This document shows, piece after piece, positions 1 to 7,446 of a DNA stretch of 64,000 bases. The translations under genes were made by a program, and so were the position numbers. Each line of letters starts with the position of its first letter. The first letter of the stretch is position 1. Under the pieces are notes generated by a model. That model ran no database searches, was not told the origin of the DNA, and saw nothing but the letters and a program-made list of their open reading frames with translations. The stretch comes from Rubripirellula reticaptiva (GTDB lineage Bacteria > Planctomycetota > Planctomycetia > Pirellulales > Pirellulaceae), in assembly GCF_007860175.1 (NCBI RefSeq), contig NZ_SJPX01000002.1:1240001-1304000 (forward strand). The letters run 5' to 3'.

Positions 1-855
1 GCTGCGGCGGTCGAAGCGCAGAGCGAGCATCCGTTGGCACAGGCGGTCGTTCGCCGAGCGAAGGCGGACGAACTGCAGCTTGTGGAGGCAAGTGAATTTA
101 ACAGTATCACCGGTGGTGGCGTTCGCGCTCGCGTCGATGATCATGATGTGTTGATTGGCAAAGCTGACTTGTTGGATGAACAAGGCATCGAGGGCGTCGA
201 TGCGGGGCGAGACAAAGCGGGATCGCATCAGGCAGAAGGTGCGACGGTTGTGTTCGTGGCGATCGACAATAAGCTGGCAGCAATTCTCGCGATCACTGAC
301 CCAATCAAGGAGAGCACGCCGGCAGCGCTAATGACATTGCATGACCTGGGATTGAAAGTCGTGATGTTGACCGGTGATGCCGAGCCGACTGCGAAAGCCG
401 TGGCGACAAAGCTGGGCATCGACGAGTTTCATGCTGGTGTTTCGCCCGAGGAAAAGCATGACTTCGTTCGTGAGCTGAAGAAGCAAGGCAAGACAGTTGC
501 GATGTGTGGCGATGGGATCAACGACGCTCCGGCACTCGCCGAAGCGAACGTTGGCATCGCCATGGGCACCGGGACAGGCGTTGCGATTGAGTCCGCTGGC
601 GTCACGCTCGTCGGTGGCGATCTGCGCGGTGTGGCTGCGGCGGCGAACTTGAGCCGCAAAACGATGAGCAACATTCGTCAGAATCTGTTCTTCGCATTCA
701 TTTACAATGCATTGGGAATCCCGGTCGCTGCTGGGTTGCTGTATCCGATCTTCGGCGTGTTGCTCAGCCCCATGATTGCAGCGGCAGCGATGAGTTTCAG
801 CAGCGTGTCCGTGATCGCGAATGCGTTGAGATTGCGTGCCGCTAAACTCGCCTAA
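1..855 (+). CDS. copA: Cu+-exporting P1B-type ATPase, C-terminal part (5' end outside window)
   Basis: The reading frame is open from base 1, so only the C-terminal ~284 residues are present. It begins in the nucleotide-binding domain with the SEHPL motif typical of heavy-metal P1B ATPases. The P-domain motifs MLTGD and GDGINDAPAL follow. The two last membrane helices carry YN (FIYNALGIP) and MxxSS (MSFSSVSV), the pairs that mark Cu+/Ag+ (P1B-1) pumps. The protein would use ATP to export Cu+ from the cytoplasm across the inner membrane. The CsoR-type repressor gene starts soon after its stop, which fits copper-regulated co-transcription. The phosphorylation site and N-terminal metal-binding domains lie outside the window. 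Confidence 0.93.
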   Translation, partial: AAAVEAQSEHPLAQAVVRRAKADELQLVEASEFNSITGGGVRARVDDHDVLIGKADLLDEQGIEGVDAGRDKAGSHQAEGATVVFVAIDNKLAAILAITDPIKESTPAALMTLHDLGLKVVMLTGDAEPTAKAVATKLGIDEFHAGVSPEEKHDFVRELKKQGKTVAMCGDGINDAPALAEANVGIAMGTGTGVAIESAGVTLVGGDLRGVAAAANLSRKTMSNIRQNLFFAFIYNALGIPVAAGLLYPIFGVLLSPMIAAAAMSFSSVSVIANALRLRAAKLA

Positions 856-975
856 TCTGTGGCAAAGCAGGCTTTCGCTTCTAAAGGAGCCAATCAATAC
901 CCATCTAACGACTATCGACCTATCACGCTAAAATCGGAATTCTTGCAAAGCCAACCTATCCAAAAGTCTCCACGA

Positions 976-1254
976 ATGCTCTCAGACGACGAGAAAAAGA
1001 AGCTCAACAACCGACTTCGACGAGTCATCGGGCAAGTCGAAGCGGTTGGTCGTATGATCGAGGATGAGGAATACTGCGTCGATATCCTGATGCAGTTGTC
1101 CGCCGCGACGGGAGCACTCAATAAAGTCGGCCAAATTGTCTTGGAGCAGCACATCCGCACGTGCGTCAGCGAGGCGATCAAGAGTGGCAGTGCCAAGGAA
1201 CGTGACGAGAAGATCGAAGAGCTGATGACGGTCTTTCGTAAGTACGGCGAGTGA
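976..1254 (+). CDS. csoR: CsoR-type copper-sensing transcriptional repressor
   Basis: A 92-residue all-helical protein of the CsoR/RcnR/FrmR (DUF156) family. From the ATG at 976 the metal ligands are Cys34, His59 and Cys63. Their spacing of 25 and 4 residues equals the Cys-His-Cys set of copper CsoR; nickel RcnR has His at the last position. Apo-CsoR binds operator DNA and Cu(I) releases it. An upstream in-frame GTG at 859 would add 39 residues without family character, so I prefer 976, although its ribosome-binding site is weak (an AAAGGAG lies further upstream near 882). The location between the Cu-ATPase and the downstream copper genes supports copper sensing. Confidence 0.88.
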   Translation: MLSDDEKKKLNNRLRRVIGQVEAVGRMIEDEEYCVDILMQLSAATGALNKVGQIVLEQHIRTCVSEAIKSGSAKERDEKIEELMTVFRKYGE

Positions 1255-1266
1255 AAAATTAACGTG

Positions 1267-2298
1267 ATGAACTGGTTCTTGACTGCTGGCGGGTTTCTGA
1301 TGACTTGCCTTGGCGTCTGGGAAACCTTCATGGCAGTTCTGCATCCTCGTGCGACGGTTGGCCCGATCACGAAAGGCATCAATCGTGGCTTTCACTTTTT
1401 AGTCCGAACGCGAATGTTCGCTCATCCGCGAGTTTTGGTTTACTGCGGACCGGCGTTGATCGTGACGCAAGTGTTGTGTTGGGCGACGTTGCTGTTGATT
1501 GGCATCAGCCTGGTCGTGTGGCCTCAACTCGGCACGGGCATTACGGCTACCGGATCGACACCGACGGATACTGGTTTTGCGAGCGCGGTGTACTACGCTG
1601 GCTTCACGATCACCACATTGGGTGTGGGCGACTTGGTGCCGCGAACGCCAGCGATGCAGTTCTTGACAATCACCGCTGCCGGCTTGGGGTTCAGCTTCTT
1701 TACGCTCGTGTTGGCTTATGTCATTTCGGTCTATTCAACACTCGCCCGACGCAACCAGTTTGCCAACGAAATTGAGTATCGCACCGGACGAACGGGCGAC
1801 AGCCTTAGCTATTTGCGAGCGTATCTGACCGAGAGCGATCCTTCGTTGGTCAACCAAGACCTATACACGATGTCGTCGAACATAGCGGACTTGTTGGAGT
1901 CGCATCATTTCTATCCTGTCCTGCATTACTTTCGATTTAGCGAACCGCGTTATGCGATGAGCCGAATGCTGCGATTCTGTTTGGAGGTTTCTTCAATGAT
2001 GCGAGCGGCGCAGCAGGTCGATACTGCCAGGCCCGCCGCCAGTGCCGAGGCTGTCGATCGGCTTTGGCACGCTAGCATGCAGATGCTGGAGGAGACCAAA
2101 CGGCATTTCGTGATCTGTCACTCGACGCATGACGTTCCCGACCCACGGTTGGCGATCGAGATTTCGCGGTCGATCGGCGACTCTGACGACTTATCGGACC
2201 AGCTAAAATCCGCCTTTGTCGATCAGCAATCCGAGTGGCTTCACGACCTGAACGCGCTTGCTGTTTGCACCAGAAGCGAACCCCGAAAAGAATCCTGA
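1267..2298 (+). CDS. Two-TM potassium-channel-like membrane protein
   Basis: About 343 residues. There is a first hydrophobic segment at residues ~5-20, a second near 60-85, a pore loop, then a further helix at ~135-160. The pore reads TTLGVGD, a variant of the K+ filter TxGYGD, so it belongs to the Ion_trans_2 (PF07885) type. The C-terminal ~180 residues are cytoplasmic and helical, without a domain I recognise. It starts 13 bases after csoR (GTG at 1264 or ATG at 1267) and is probably in the same transcript. Family knowledge suggests potassium conductance, but the Val at the filter makes ion selectivity uncertain. A direct role in copper resistance is inference from position only. Confidence 0.75.
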   Translation: MNWFLTAGGFLMTCLGVWETFMAVLHPRATVGPITKGINRGFHFLVRTRMFAHPRVLVYCGPALIVTQVLCWATLLLIGISLVVWPQLGTGITATGSTPTDTGFASAVYYAGFTITTLGVGDLVPRTPAMQFLTITAAGLGFSFFTLVLAYVISVYSTLARRNQFANEIEYRTGRTGDSLSYLRAYLTESDPSLVNQDLYTMSSNIADLLESHHFYPVLHYFRFSEPRYAMSRMLRFCLEVSSMMRAAQQVDTARPAASAEAVDRLWHASMQMLEETKRHFVICHSTHDVPDPRLAIEISRSIGDSDDLSDQLKSAFVDQQSEWLHDLNALAVCTRSEPRKES

Positions 2299-2405
2299 AA
2301 TCTTTATCGAAGTCGTGAAGAAACGTCGGGGCCGTGCATCCAAAGAGCATCAAAGAAGAGATTCCCTCAGTGGGAGTCCTTTGAAAGCTCTTGGAACTGT
2401 CCGCC

Positions 2406-2786
2406 ATGAACCGTCGTCACACCAACCCTGCCGCTCGATTGTTTGCTGCTTTTGCAGTAATCGCGGTGCTGTTGGCGTCCTCGCCGGCCGCTCGGGCAGG
2501 ATCACACGACGCGAAGCCTTGCCCTCATGCTTGCTGCCAATCGCAGCCGGTCGGGCACGGCTGCTGTGACAGTGATCCTTTGCACGAATGCCCTGCAATG
2601 GCTTCATGTGAGACGAAAGTCTGGTTGCCGCCGCGAACTTCTGGCGACGATCCGTCGCCTCGCGGCTTGGAACGCAGCGACTTCTCGCGGATCAGTTGGA
2701 AGACCGAATCGGTCGCTCTTGGTCGGCCGGATTCTTTTGTCTGTCTCAACTCTCTGATTGATTGGCACGTTCGTCTTCAGATTTAG
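2406..2786 (+). CDS. Small secreted Cys-rich protein
   Basis: A 126-residue protein from the ATG at 2406. It has a clear signal peptide (RR near the N-terminus, then a hydrophobic stretch ending at about ARAG). A short Cys/His-rich section follows (CPHACCQ, HGCCDSD, CPAMASC), then a Cys-poor C-terminus. No known domain was recognised. The Cys/His cluster together with the copper genes on both sides suggests periplasmic metal binding, which is inference. An upstream TTG in the same frame (2391) is possible but would precede the signal peptide. Confidence 0.55.
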   Translation: MNRRHTNPAARLFAAFAVIAVLLASSPAARAGSHDAKPCPHACCQSQPVGHGCCDSDPLHECPAMASCETKVWLPPRTSGDDPSPRGLERSDFSRISWKTESVALGRPDSFVCLNSLIDWHVRLQI

Positions 2787-2902
2787 CGGTTGGCTCTGCT
2801 TCGACCTGCGAAGCCGGACCCAATTCAAAAAACGAAGATGTTTCTGTTTCCCAATCGGTGCATGTCCATGTCGGCTGCGCCATCAATCCTGGAGTTTCTA
2901 AA

Positions 2903-3313
2903 ATGTTAGCGACTGTATTCTCTGCTGTTCTGTTCGCCGTTTCCTTCGTCCCCGCTGGCAATGTTGACACCGCCGCATCGGCTCGGCCGACGTGTTGTTC
3001 AAAGCACGCTTACTGCTGCACGGTTCATGCACCGTGCTGTGACAAACAGGCTGAAGCGAAAGCGACCACTGACAAAGTGGCGAACGCAACTTCCCAACCC
3101 ACCTGCTGTGCCAAGCGTGCCTATTGCTGCTCGGTGAACGCACGATGCTGCGGAAAGAACGCTGAAACGAATGCGACAACCAGCGACGTCGTCAGCGCGG
3201 CCGGTCAACCGACCTGTTGCGCAAAGCGAGCGTACTGTTGCAGCGTTGGCGATGCCTGCTGCGGCAAAGGGTCGTCAAGTTCCACAGAAGTCGAACCCGC
3301 TTACCGCAGCTAA
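2903..3313 (+). CDS. Secreted protein with three CC-x5-CC-x5-CC repeats
   Basis: A 136-residue protein from the ATG at 2903, which directly begins a signal peptide (LATVFSAVLFAVSF). The frame is open further upstream, but that section lacks secretion features. The mature part holds three near-identical modules, each beginning PTCC, then AYCC, then a third CC pair, separated by Ala/Thr/Asn-rich linkers. The 18 module cysteines come as nine CC pairs at constant spacing, a pattern suited to binding soft metals such as Cu(I) or Ag(I). I know of no named family. The setting (CopA, CsoR, RND efflux) supports a periplasmic metal scavenger role, by inference. Confidence 0.68.
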   Translation: MLATVFSAVLFAVSFVPAGNVDTAASARPTCCSKHAYCCTVHAPCCDKQAEAKATTDKVANATSQPTCCAKRAYCCSVNARCCGKNAETNATTSDVVSAAGQPTCCAKRAYCCSVGDACCGKGSSSSTEVEPAYRS

Positions 3314-3342
3314 TCGCTTCTGATTTCGTTCGATCCCACATC

Positions 3343-3378
3343 AGCCGGGCGAGCCTGAAAACTCGCCCGGCTTCTCTA
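3343..3378 (+). terminator. Rho-independent terminator
   Basis: A perfect 11-bp GC-rich inverted repeat (3343-3353 and 3362-3372) with an 8-base loop, followed by a T-rich tail. It lies 30 bases after the Cys-repeat gene stop and ends the plus-strand copper transcript before the phosphatase gene. Confidence 0.85.
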
Positions 3379-3394
3379 TTTTCAGGGTGCTAAT

Positions 3395-4843
3395 ATGGAC
3401 ACATTCAAACACCGATGGCATCAGTTGCCGATCAGCCGGCAACTGCTTGTCCTCGTCAATGCGATTCTCTTTGGGTTTGTCGTTTTGTTTCTTGTCGTTG
3501 ACTACCGCCTGCGGATGGATCGACATTTGAACGAGAAGCAGATCGCGTTGACCGAAGAAGCAAAAACGATGTACGAATCACTGTTGGTCGCCGAAGCCCA
3601 CGGAGATGTCGCGATTCAAAATTTGGTTGACAACGTTTGTGCTCGAATGAACACCGACGATTCGCCCGGTCACCATATTGCTGCGGATTGGCGAGGGCTG
3701 CCTTACCAAGCGATCTCGCATGGGCATGCTTCCGACGAAATGCTCTCTGCCATGCGTTCGGCAGCTGATTCAATAGGCACCGAATCGAGAGCCTCCGGCG
3801 CGCACGTTGTCGGCGCTTTCACCGGACCGGCGGGTACTGTCTACATTTCCGAGAAACGTTCAGCCGTTGTGGGCGCAACACGCCGCTCATTGCTGATCCA
3901 GATGTTTGCCGTCTTGTTGCTGGGAGCGATTGCAGCCTTCGTGGTCAGCGCGGTGCTGCGGCAATTGATTGCCAAACCGATCCAAGGCTTCGTTTCGGCG
4001 TTACAAAGTGTTGCGTCTGGGGACTTGAGCGTGATGGCACGCACGCGAAGCTGTCGAGAACTGAGTTACCTTGCCGATCAGATCAATGCAATGACTGAGG
4101 CGTTGGATCACGCTCAGCGTGACCACCGTGTTCACATGGAAAAGGCACGCCAGATTCAACAGAACCTACGCCCGACAGTGAATGGACTGGTTGGAATCGA
4201 CGTCGCCGAGTTGTTTGAGCCGGCCGACGATGTTGGCGGTGACTACTACGACGTCATTCCATTGTCCGATGGACGTTATCTACTTTGCGTCGCTGATGTT
4301 TCGGGACATGGCGTTCCAGCCGCGATGGCGGCGACGTTGTTGAAGGCGTTCGTGTCGGAAGCAGCAAAGAAGTCGTCCAGCCCCGCTGAAATATTGACAG
4401 ATGTCAATCAACGTTACTGCGAGTATGTAATGATGGGACATTTTGCGACCATGGCGTTACTGGTCGTTGACCCTAAAAACAGGCAACTGACCTACGCCAA
4501 TGCTGGCCACGAGTTTCCGTTCTTGCAGATAGGACGCGACACGCCTGTGCGATTGAACGTGGGCGATCTGATCTTGGGCGTCGAGGACGATACGCACTAT
4601 GACGAAGAAACAATTCCACTAGGCGATTCGGCTCGCTTAGTCATCGTTAGCGACGGAGTGACTGAAGCGTTTGATCCAAGTGATGAGCAATACGGCACCA
4701 AACGAATTGAACATTTGTTGCATTCCGTCCAGAGCTGCAATGCTCGTGAACTTGTTGAATCGTTTGAGTCATCCATCGAAGCGTTTCGCAAGGGCCGAAA
4801 GGCTTTCGATGACACAACGCTATTGGTGGCACAATTAACTTGA
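3395..4843 (+). CDS. Membrane HAMP-domain PP2C/SpoIIE serine phosphatase
   Basis: 482 residues. An N-terminal membrane helix (~18-40), an extracytoplasmic sensor section (~45-160), a second helix (~165-190), a HAMP linker (~190-245) and a SpoIIE/RsbU phosphatase domain to the end. The metal-site motifs DDVGGDYYD and ADVSGHG are intact, so it should dephosphorylate a Ser/Thr phosphoprotein, classically an anti-anti-sigma factor. No STAS or anti-sigma kinase partner is adjacent. The gene follows a strong terminator and therefore has its own promoter. What it senses is not visible. Confidence 0.88.
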   Translation: MDTFKHRWHQLPISRQLLVLVNAILFGFVVLFLVVDYRLRMDRHLNEKQIALTEEAKTMYESLLVAEAHGDVAIQNLVDNVCARMNTDDSPGHHIAADWRGLPYQAISHGHASDEMLSAMRSAADSIGTESRASGAHVVGAFTGPAGTVYISEKRSAVVGATRRSLLIQMFAVLLLGAIAAFVVSAVLRQLIAKPIQGFVSALQSVASGDLSVMARTRSCRELSYLADQINAMTEALDHAQRDHRVHMEKARQIQQNLRPTVNGLVGIDVAELFEPADDVGGDYYDVIPLSDGRYLLCVADVSGHGVPAAMAATLLKAFVSEAAKKSSSPAEILTDVNQRYCEYVMMGHFATMALLVVDPKNRQLTYANAGHEFPFLQIGRDTPVRLNVGDLILGVEDDTHYDEETIPLGDSARLVIVSDGVTEAFDPSDEQYGTKRIEHLLHSVQSCNARELVESFESSIEAFRKGRKAFDDTTLLVAQLT

Positions 4844-5506
4844 TTGGGCCGCAGTATCGTCGCCGACATACCGTCCGATTGTGAATCCAATTTCGTTTGG
4901 CAATGTCGGGTACTTTGCTCGGCATAGTGGGCCAAGCCGAAAAAGTGATGCTTGGGCGACGTTTTGGAAACCCATGCGGTCGACTGCTTTCAATGCTCGT
5001 TGGTTGGAGCCTTCGGTGGTTAGCACCAGCGTTTGGATTCCATCGGTTTGCAACTGATCGGCCATTTGGCTCATGATTGCTGCGTAAAGGCGACGGCCTC
5101 GGTAGGCGGGCAAGACCAGCACTTGGAATACGAACGCGGCATCGTCGGAGAGCTGGATTGGCAGACCAGTTTCGGGCTTGCCGTCGTGGTTCATCTGGCC
5201 GGGAATGTCTCCGAAGGCGACCCAAGCGAATCCGGCGAGCGAATTGGCTTGGAACGCTGTGAAGCACCGGGCATGCCCAGCATCTAGCATCTCAAAGTCA
5301 CGTTCTGGGATTTGATATTCCAGTTCGTGCGCGTGCGAGCGAAGGCGATCGGAGGAACACGAGTCGATCGTGTATCCATCGGGGATGGGTGTTCGCGGCA
5401 TCTGGTCAATGGGCGATTGATAAAATTGACAGATATTCGCAATCGCTATTCGCCGCATCGCTCGGTACGGCAACCACCGTAGCGAGCGTGAAGATGTAAT
5501 TTTCAC
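4835..5506 (-). CDS. GNAT-family N-acetyltransferase
   Basis: Up to 223 residues. The acetyl-CoA-binding motif A is clear (VLVLPAYRGRRLYAAIM) and motif B follows (NQRALKAVDRMGF). The substrate cannot be told from sequence. The start is uncertain: GTG at 5506, ATG at 5458 and ATG at 5401 are in frame, and the fold seems to begin near the last one (MPRTPIPDGYTI). The 3' end overlaps the convergent phosphatase gene by 9 bases. Confidence 0.78.
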   Translation of the reverse strand: MKITSSRSLRWLPYRAMRRIAIANICQFYQSPIDQMPRTPIPDGYTIDSCSSDRLRSHAHELEYQIPERDFEMLDAGHARCFTAFQANSLAGFAWVAFGDIPGQMNHDGKPETGLPIQLSDDAAFVFQVLVLPAYRGRRLYAAIMSQMADQLQTDGIQTLVLTTEGSNQRALKAVDRMGFQNVAQASLFRLGPLCRAKYPTLPNEIGFTIGRYVGDDTAAQSS

Positions 5507-5524
5507 AGTGGGAATCCGCCAGCG

Positions 5525-5800
5525 TTAGTGGCAGCAGCTTCCGCCGCCCGACGAAGGGCGGGGCGATGCTGAAGTGGAAGCAGCGGAGAACGAGGTTGCT
5601 ACTGGCGGTTGATAGTCAGTATCGAGGTCGACCGCCGTGTCGTATTGAATGTTGGCAGCGGCCTGTTCGGCATATTGCTGAGCAGTCATAGACGGTTCGT
5701 CCTTTCGATTGCCAACCCAGGGCAGCGATTGGCATCCGGCAGACAGCGAGAGGGTGCAGATGAACGCAGCGGTAGCGCAGGATTTCCATAGCGATTTCAT
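5525..5800 (-). CDS. Small lipoprotein with Gly-Ser-Cys-Cys-His tail
   Basis: 91 residues with a signal peptide and lipobox (LSAGC), so lipid-anchored. The body is polar and the C-terminus ends SGGGSCCH, a possible metal-binding tail. Start ATG at 5800 has a good AAGGAAG ribosome-binding site. It follows the metal-cassette gene (stop at 5945) on the same strand, after a 144-base gap. Function unknown; the copper neighbourhood and the CCH tail suggest envelope metal handling. Confidence 0.62.
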   Translation of the reverse strand: MKSLWKSCATAAFICTLSLSAGCQSLPWVGNRKDEPSMTAQQYAEQAAANIQYDTAVDLDTDYQPPVATSFSAASTSASPRPSSGGGSCCH

Positions 5801-5944
5801 GACGACTTCCTTGTCGTGAGTTGAAACAAAAAAGGCAGGGACGGCGTGGTGACGTCATCACTTGCGTGAATCAGACGCGACACCGCCCCCGCGTGAGTCA
5901 GAGGGGAAGCGAGGAGCCAATTTGCAAACTCGCTCCCGAGTTGA

Positions 5945-7333
5945 TTAACGAATTGTTGGAGCTTCGACTCCTTGTGATTTCAGGACAGCTAACCACTTGT
6001 GCGGCTCGGCTGCGATCTTCTTCGCGCATCCAGGGCAACAGATGTAGATTGCTTTCCCGGCCGCGTTGACCTTGTACGGTCCACCCATCGCATCGAGCGG
6101 TTCGTCCATCACGGGGCATTTCTTCTGGGCTGCGATAAATGGAACATCGGCAGAAACTACTTTGAAAATGCCGTCGCGTACTTGCTCGGTTCCGGCGGGG
6201 ACGGACGCTTGATCGCCGTTCCCATAAACCATGGCGAGGTACTTCGCTGGTTCAGCTTGAATCTTTTTGATGCAACCTTTGCAGCACAGATAAATCGGCT
6301 TGTCACCAACCATCACCTTGATCGGTGTGCCCATGCCACCGAGAGGCTCATCCATCACTGGGCAAACCTTTTGAGCCGCAATGGCCGCTGCGTCGGCTTG
6401 CGTTGATGTTGAGACAGTAATCTTTGCCGCAGTCGTGACAGCGGGCTGGCCACTGTTTTGCGGACCGTTCCCATAAACCATGGCGAGGTACTTCGCTGGT
6501 TCAGCTTGAATCTTTTTGATGCAACCTTTGCAGCACAGATAAATCGGCTTGTCACCAACCATCACCTTGATCGGTGTGCCCATGCCACCGAGAGGCTCAT
6601 CCATCACGGGACAGACCTTTTGGGCGGCAATCGCAGCAGCGTCGGCTTGTGTCGCTGTGGTGACCGTTATTTGCGGGCGACCGGCAGCATATTTAGCCGG
6701 GTCTGACTTGACCGCGTTCACACAGCCGGCACAACAAACGTAGAGTTTCTGTCCGTTCACATCGACTGCCACGGGATCGCCCATACTGCCGAGCGGCTTT
6801 CCGCTGACGGGACATATCTTTTGACGGCCAATTGCGGCGGCGGCCAGTTGTTGCTCGCTGGCGGGAACCGTTGCGACCTCGTTGAAACTGACGACATTTC
6901 CGCCCGAAGCCTTCATGCCGACCAACTGAATATCGACGTCGATTTGCCGACCAGCAAGCTGCGAAAGATTCACTGGAGCCGTTAGCGCTCCTTTGCCGTC
7001 GGGAAGCAAGTCGTAGCGATAGCGTTTCGCGTTGCCTTCAACGCGCACTGAGACAGCACCGCGTCCCTGGTCGACCGAGACTGGCTGGCCCGTGCGATCG
7101 TAGACGAACATTTGCAGCCCGCCTTGGGAAACAATTGTTTCGATTTGCAGGTTGCCGGTTTGTTTCAGACTGCCGCCATGCGGCCCCACTTGAGTTGCTT
7201 CTCGAGCCTGGGTCATGCCGGGCATCGCGTGGTTGTGTCCAGCGTGGTCGTGCTGCGATTGAATCGTTTGCCCAAACACAGACGATGTGAACATCGCGAG
7301 CGAGAAAGCAGTGACAATGAGTGTTCGTTTCAT
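5945..7333 (-). CDS. Secreted protein with four CPV/M-CCxGC metal-binding cassettes
   Basis: 462 residues with a signal peptide and a His/Met-rich segment after it (HDHAGHNHAMPGM). An N-terminal domain of ~140 residues precedes four cassettes of ~45 residues. Each has a CPV(S/M) start, PLG-MG, a YxCC-GC core and a PxKY end, a layout like YHS/TRASH metal-binding modules. Cassettes 2 and 3 are almost identical (see the repeat entry). It lies downstream of cusA 1 on the same strand (113-base gap), so a periplasmic copper/silver chaperone or sink for that efflux system is likely. GGAG precedes the ATG at 7333. Confidence 0.75.
   Translation of the reverse strand: MKRTLIVTAFSLAMFTSSVFGQTIQSQHDHAGHNHAMPGMTQAREATQVGPHGGSLKQTGNLQIETIVSQGGLQMFVYDRTGQPVSVDQGRGAVSVRVEGNAKRYRYDLLPDGKGALTAPVNLSQLAGRQIDVDIQLVGMKASGGNVVSFNEVATVPASEQQLAAAAIGRQKICPVSGKPLGSMGDPVAVDVNGQKLYVCCAGCVNAVKSDPAKYAAGRPQITVTTATQADAAAIAAQKVCPVMDEPLGGMGTPIKVMVGDKPIYLCCKGCIKKIQAEPAKYLAMVYGNGPQNSGQPAVTTAAKITVSTSTQADAAAIAAQKVCPVMDEPLGGMGTPIKVMVGDKPIYLCCKGCIKKIQAEPAKYLAMVYGNGDQASVPAGTEQVRDGIFKVVSADVPFIAAQKKCPVMDEPLDAMGGPYKVNAAGKAIYICCPGCAKKIAAEPHKWLAVLKSQGVEAPTIR
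6216..6607. repeat. Tandem 143-bp exact duplication inside the cassette gene
   Basis: Bases 6216-6358 recur exactly at 6465-6607, an offset of 249 bases (83 codons, in frame). This is the DNA behind two adjacent identical metal-binding cassettes. Exact identity at silent positions points to a recent in-frame duplication or gene conversion. Confidence 0.9.
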
Positions 7334-7446
7334 GGGAGAACTCCGTTGTGAAAGTCAGGACGCCATCCGTTGGGTCCGTCGATCTTGGTGAGGTTGATTA
7401 ATTGGATGCCCGAGTCGTGAGTTCCTTCACGGGCAAATGAAGAAAT

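Noticed and set aside
6216-6607. CRISPR-like direct repeat
   Set aside because: It is an in-frame tandem duplication inside a protein-coding gene.
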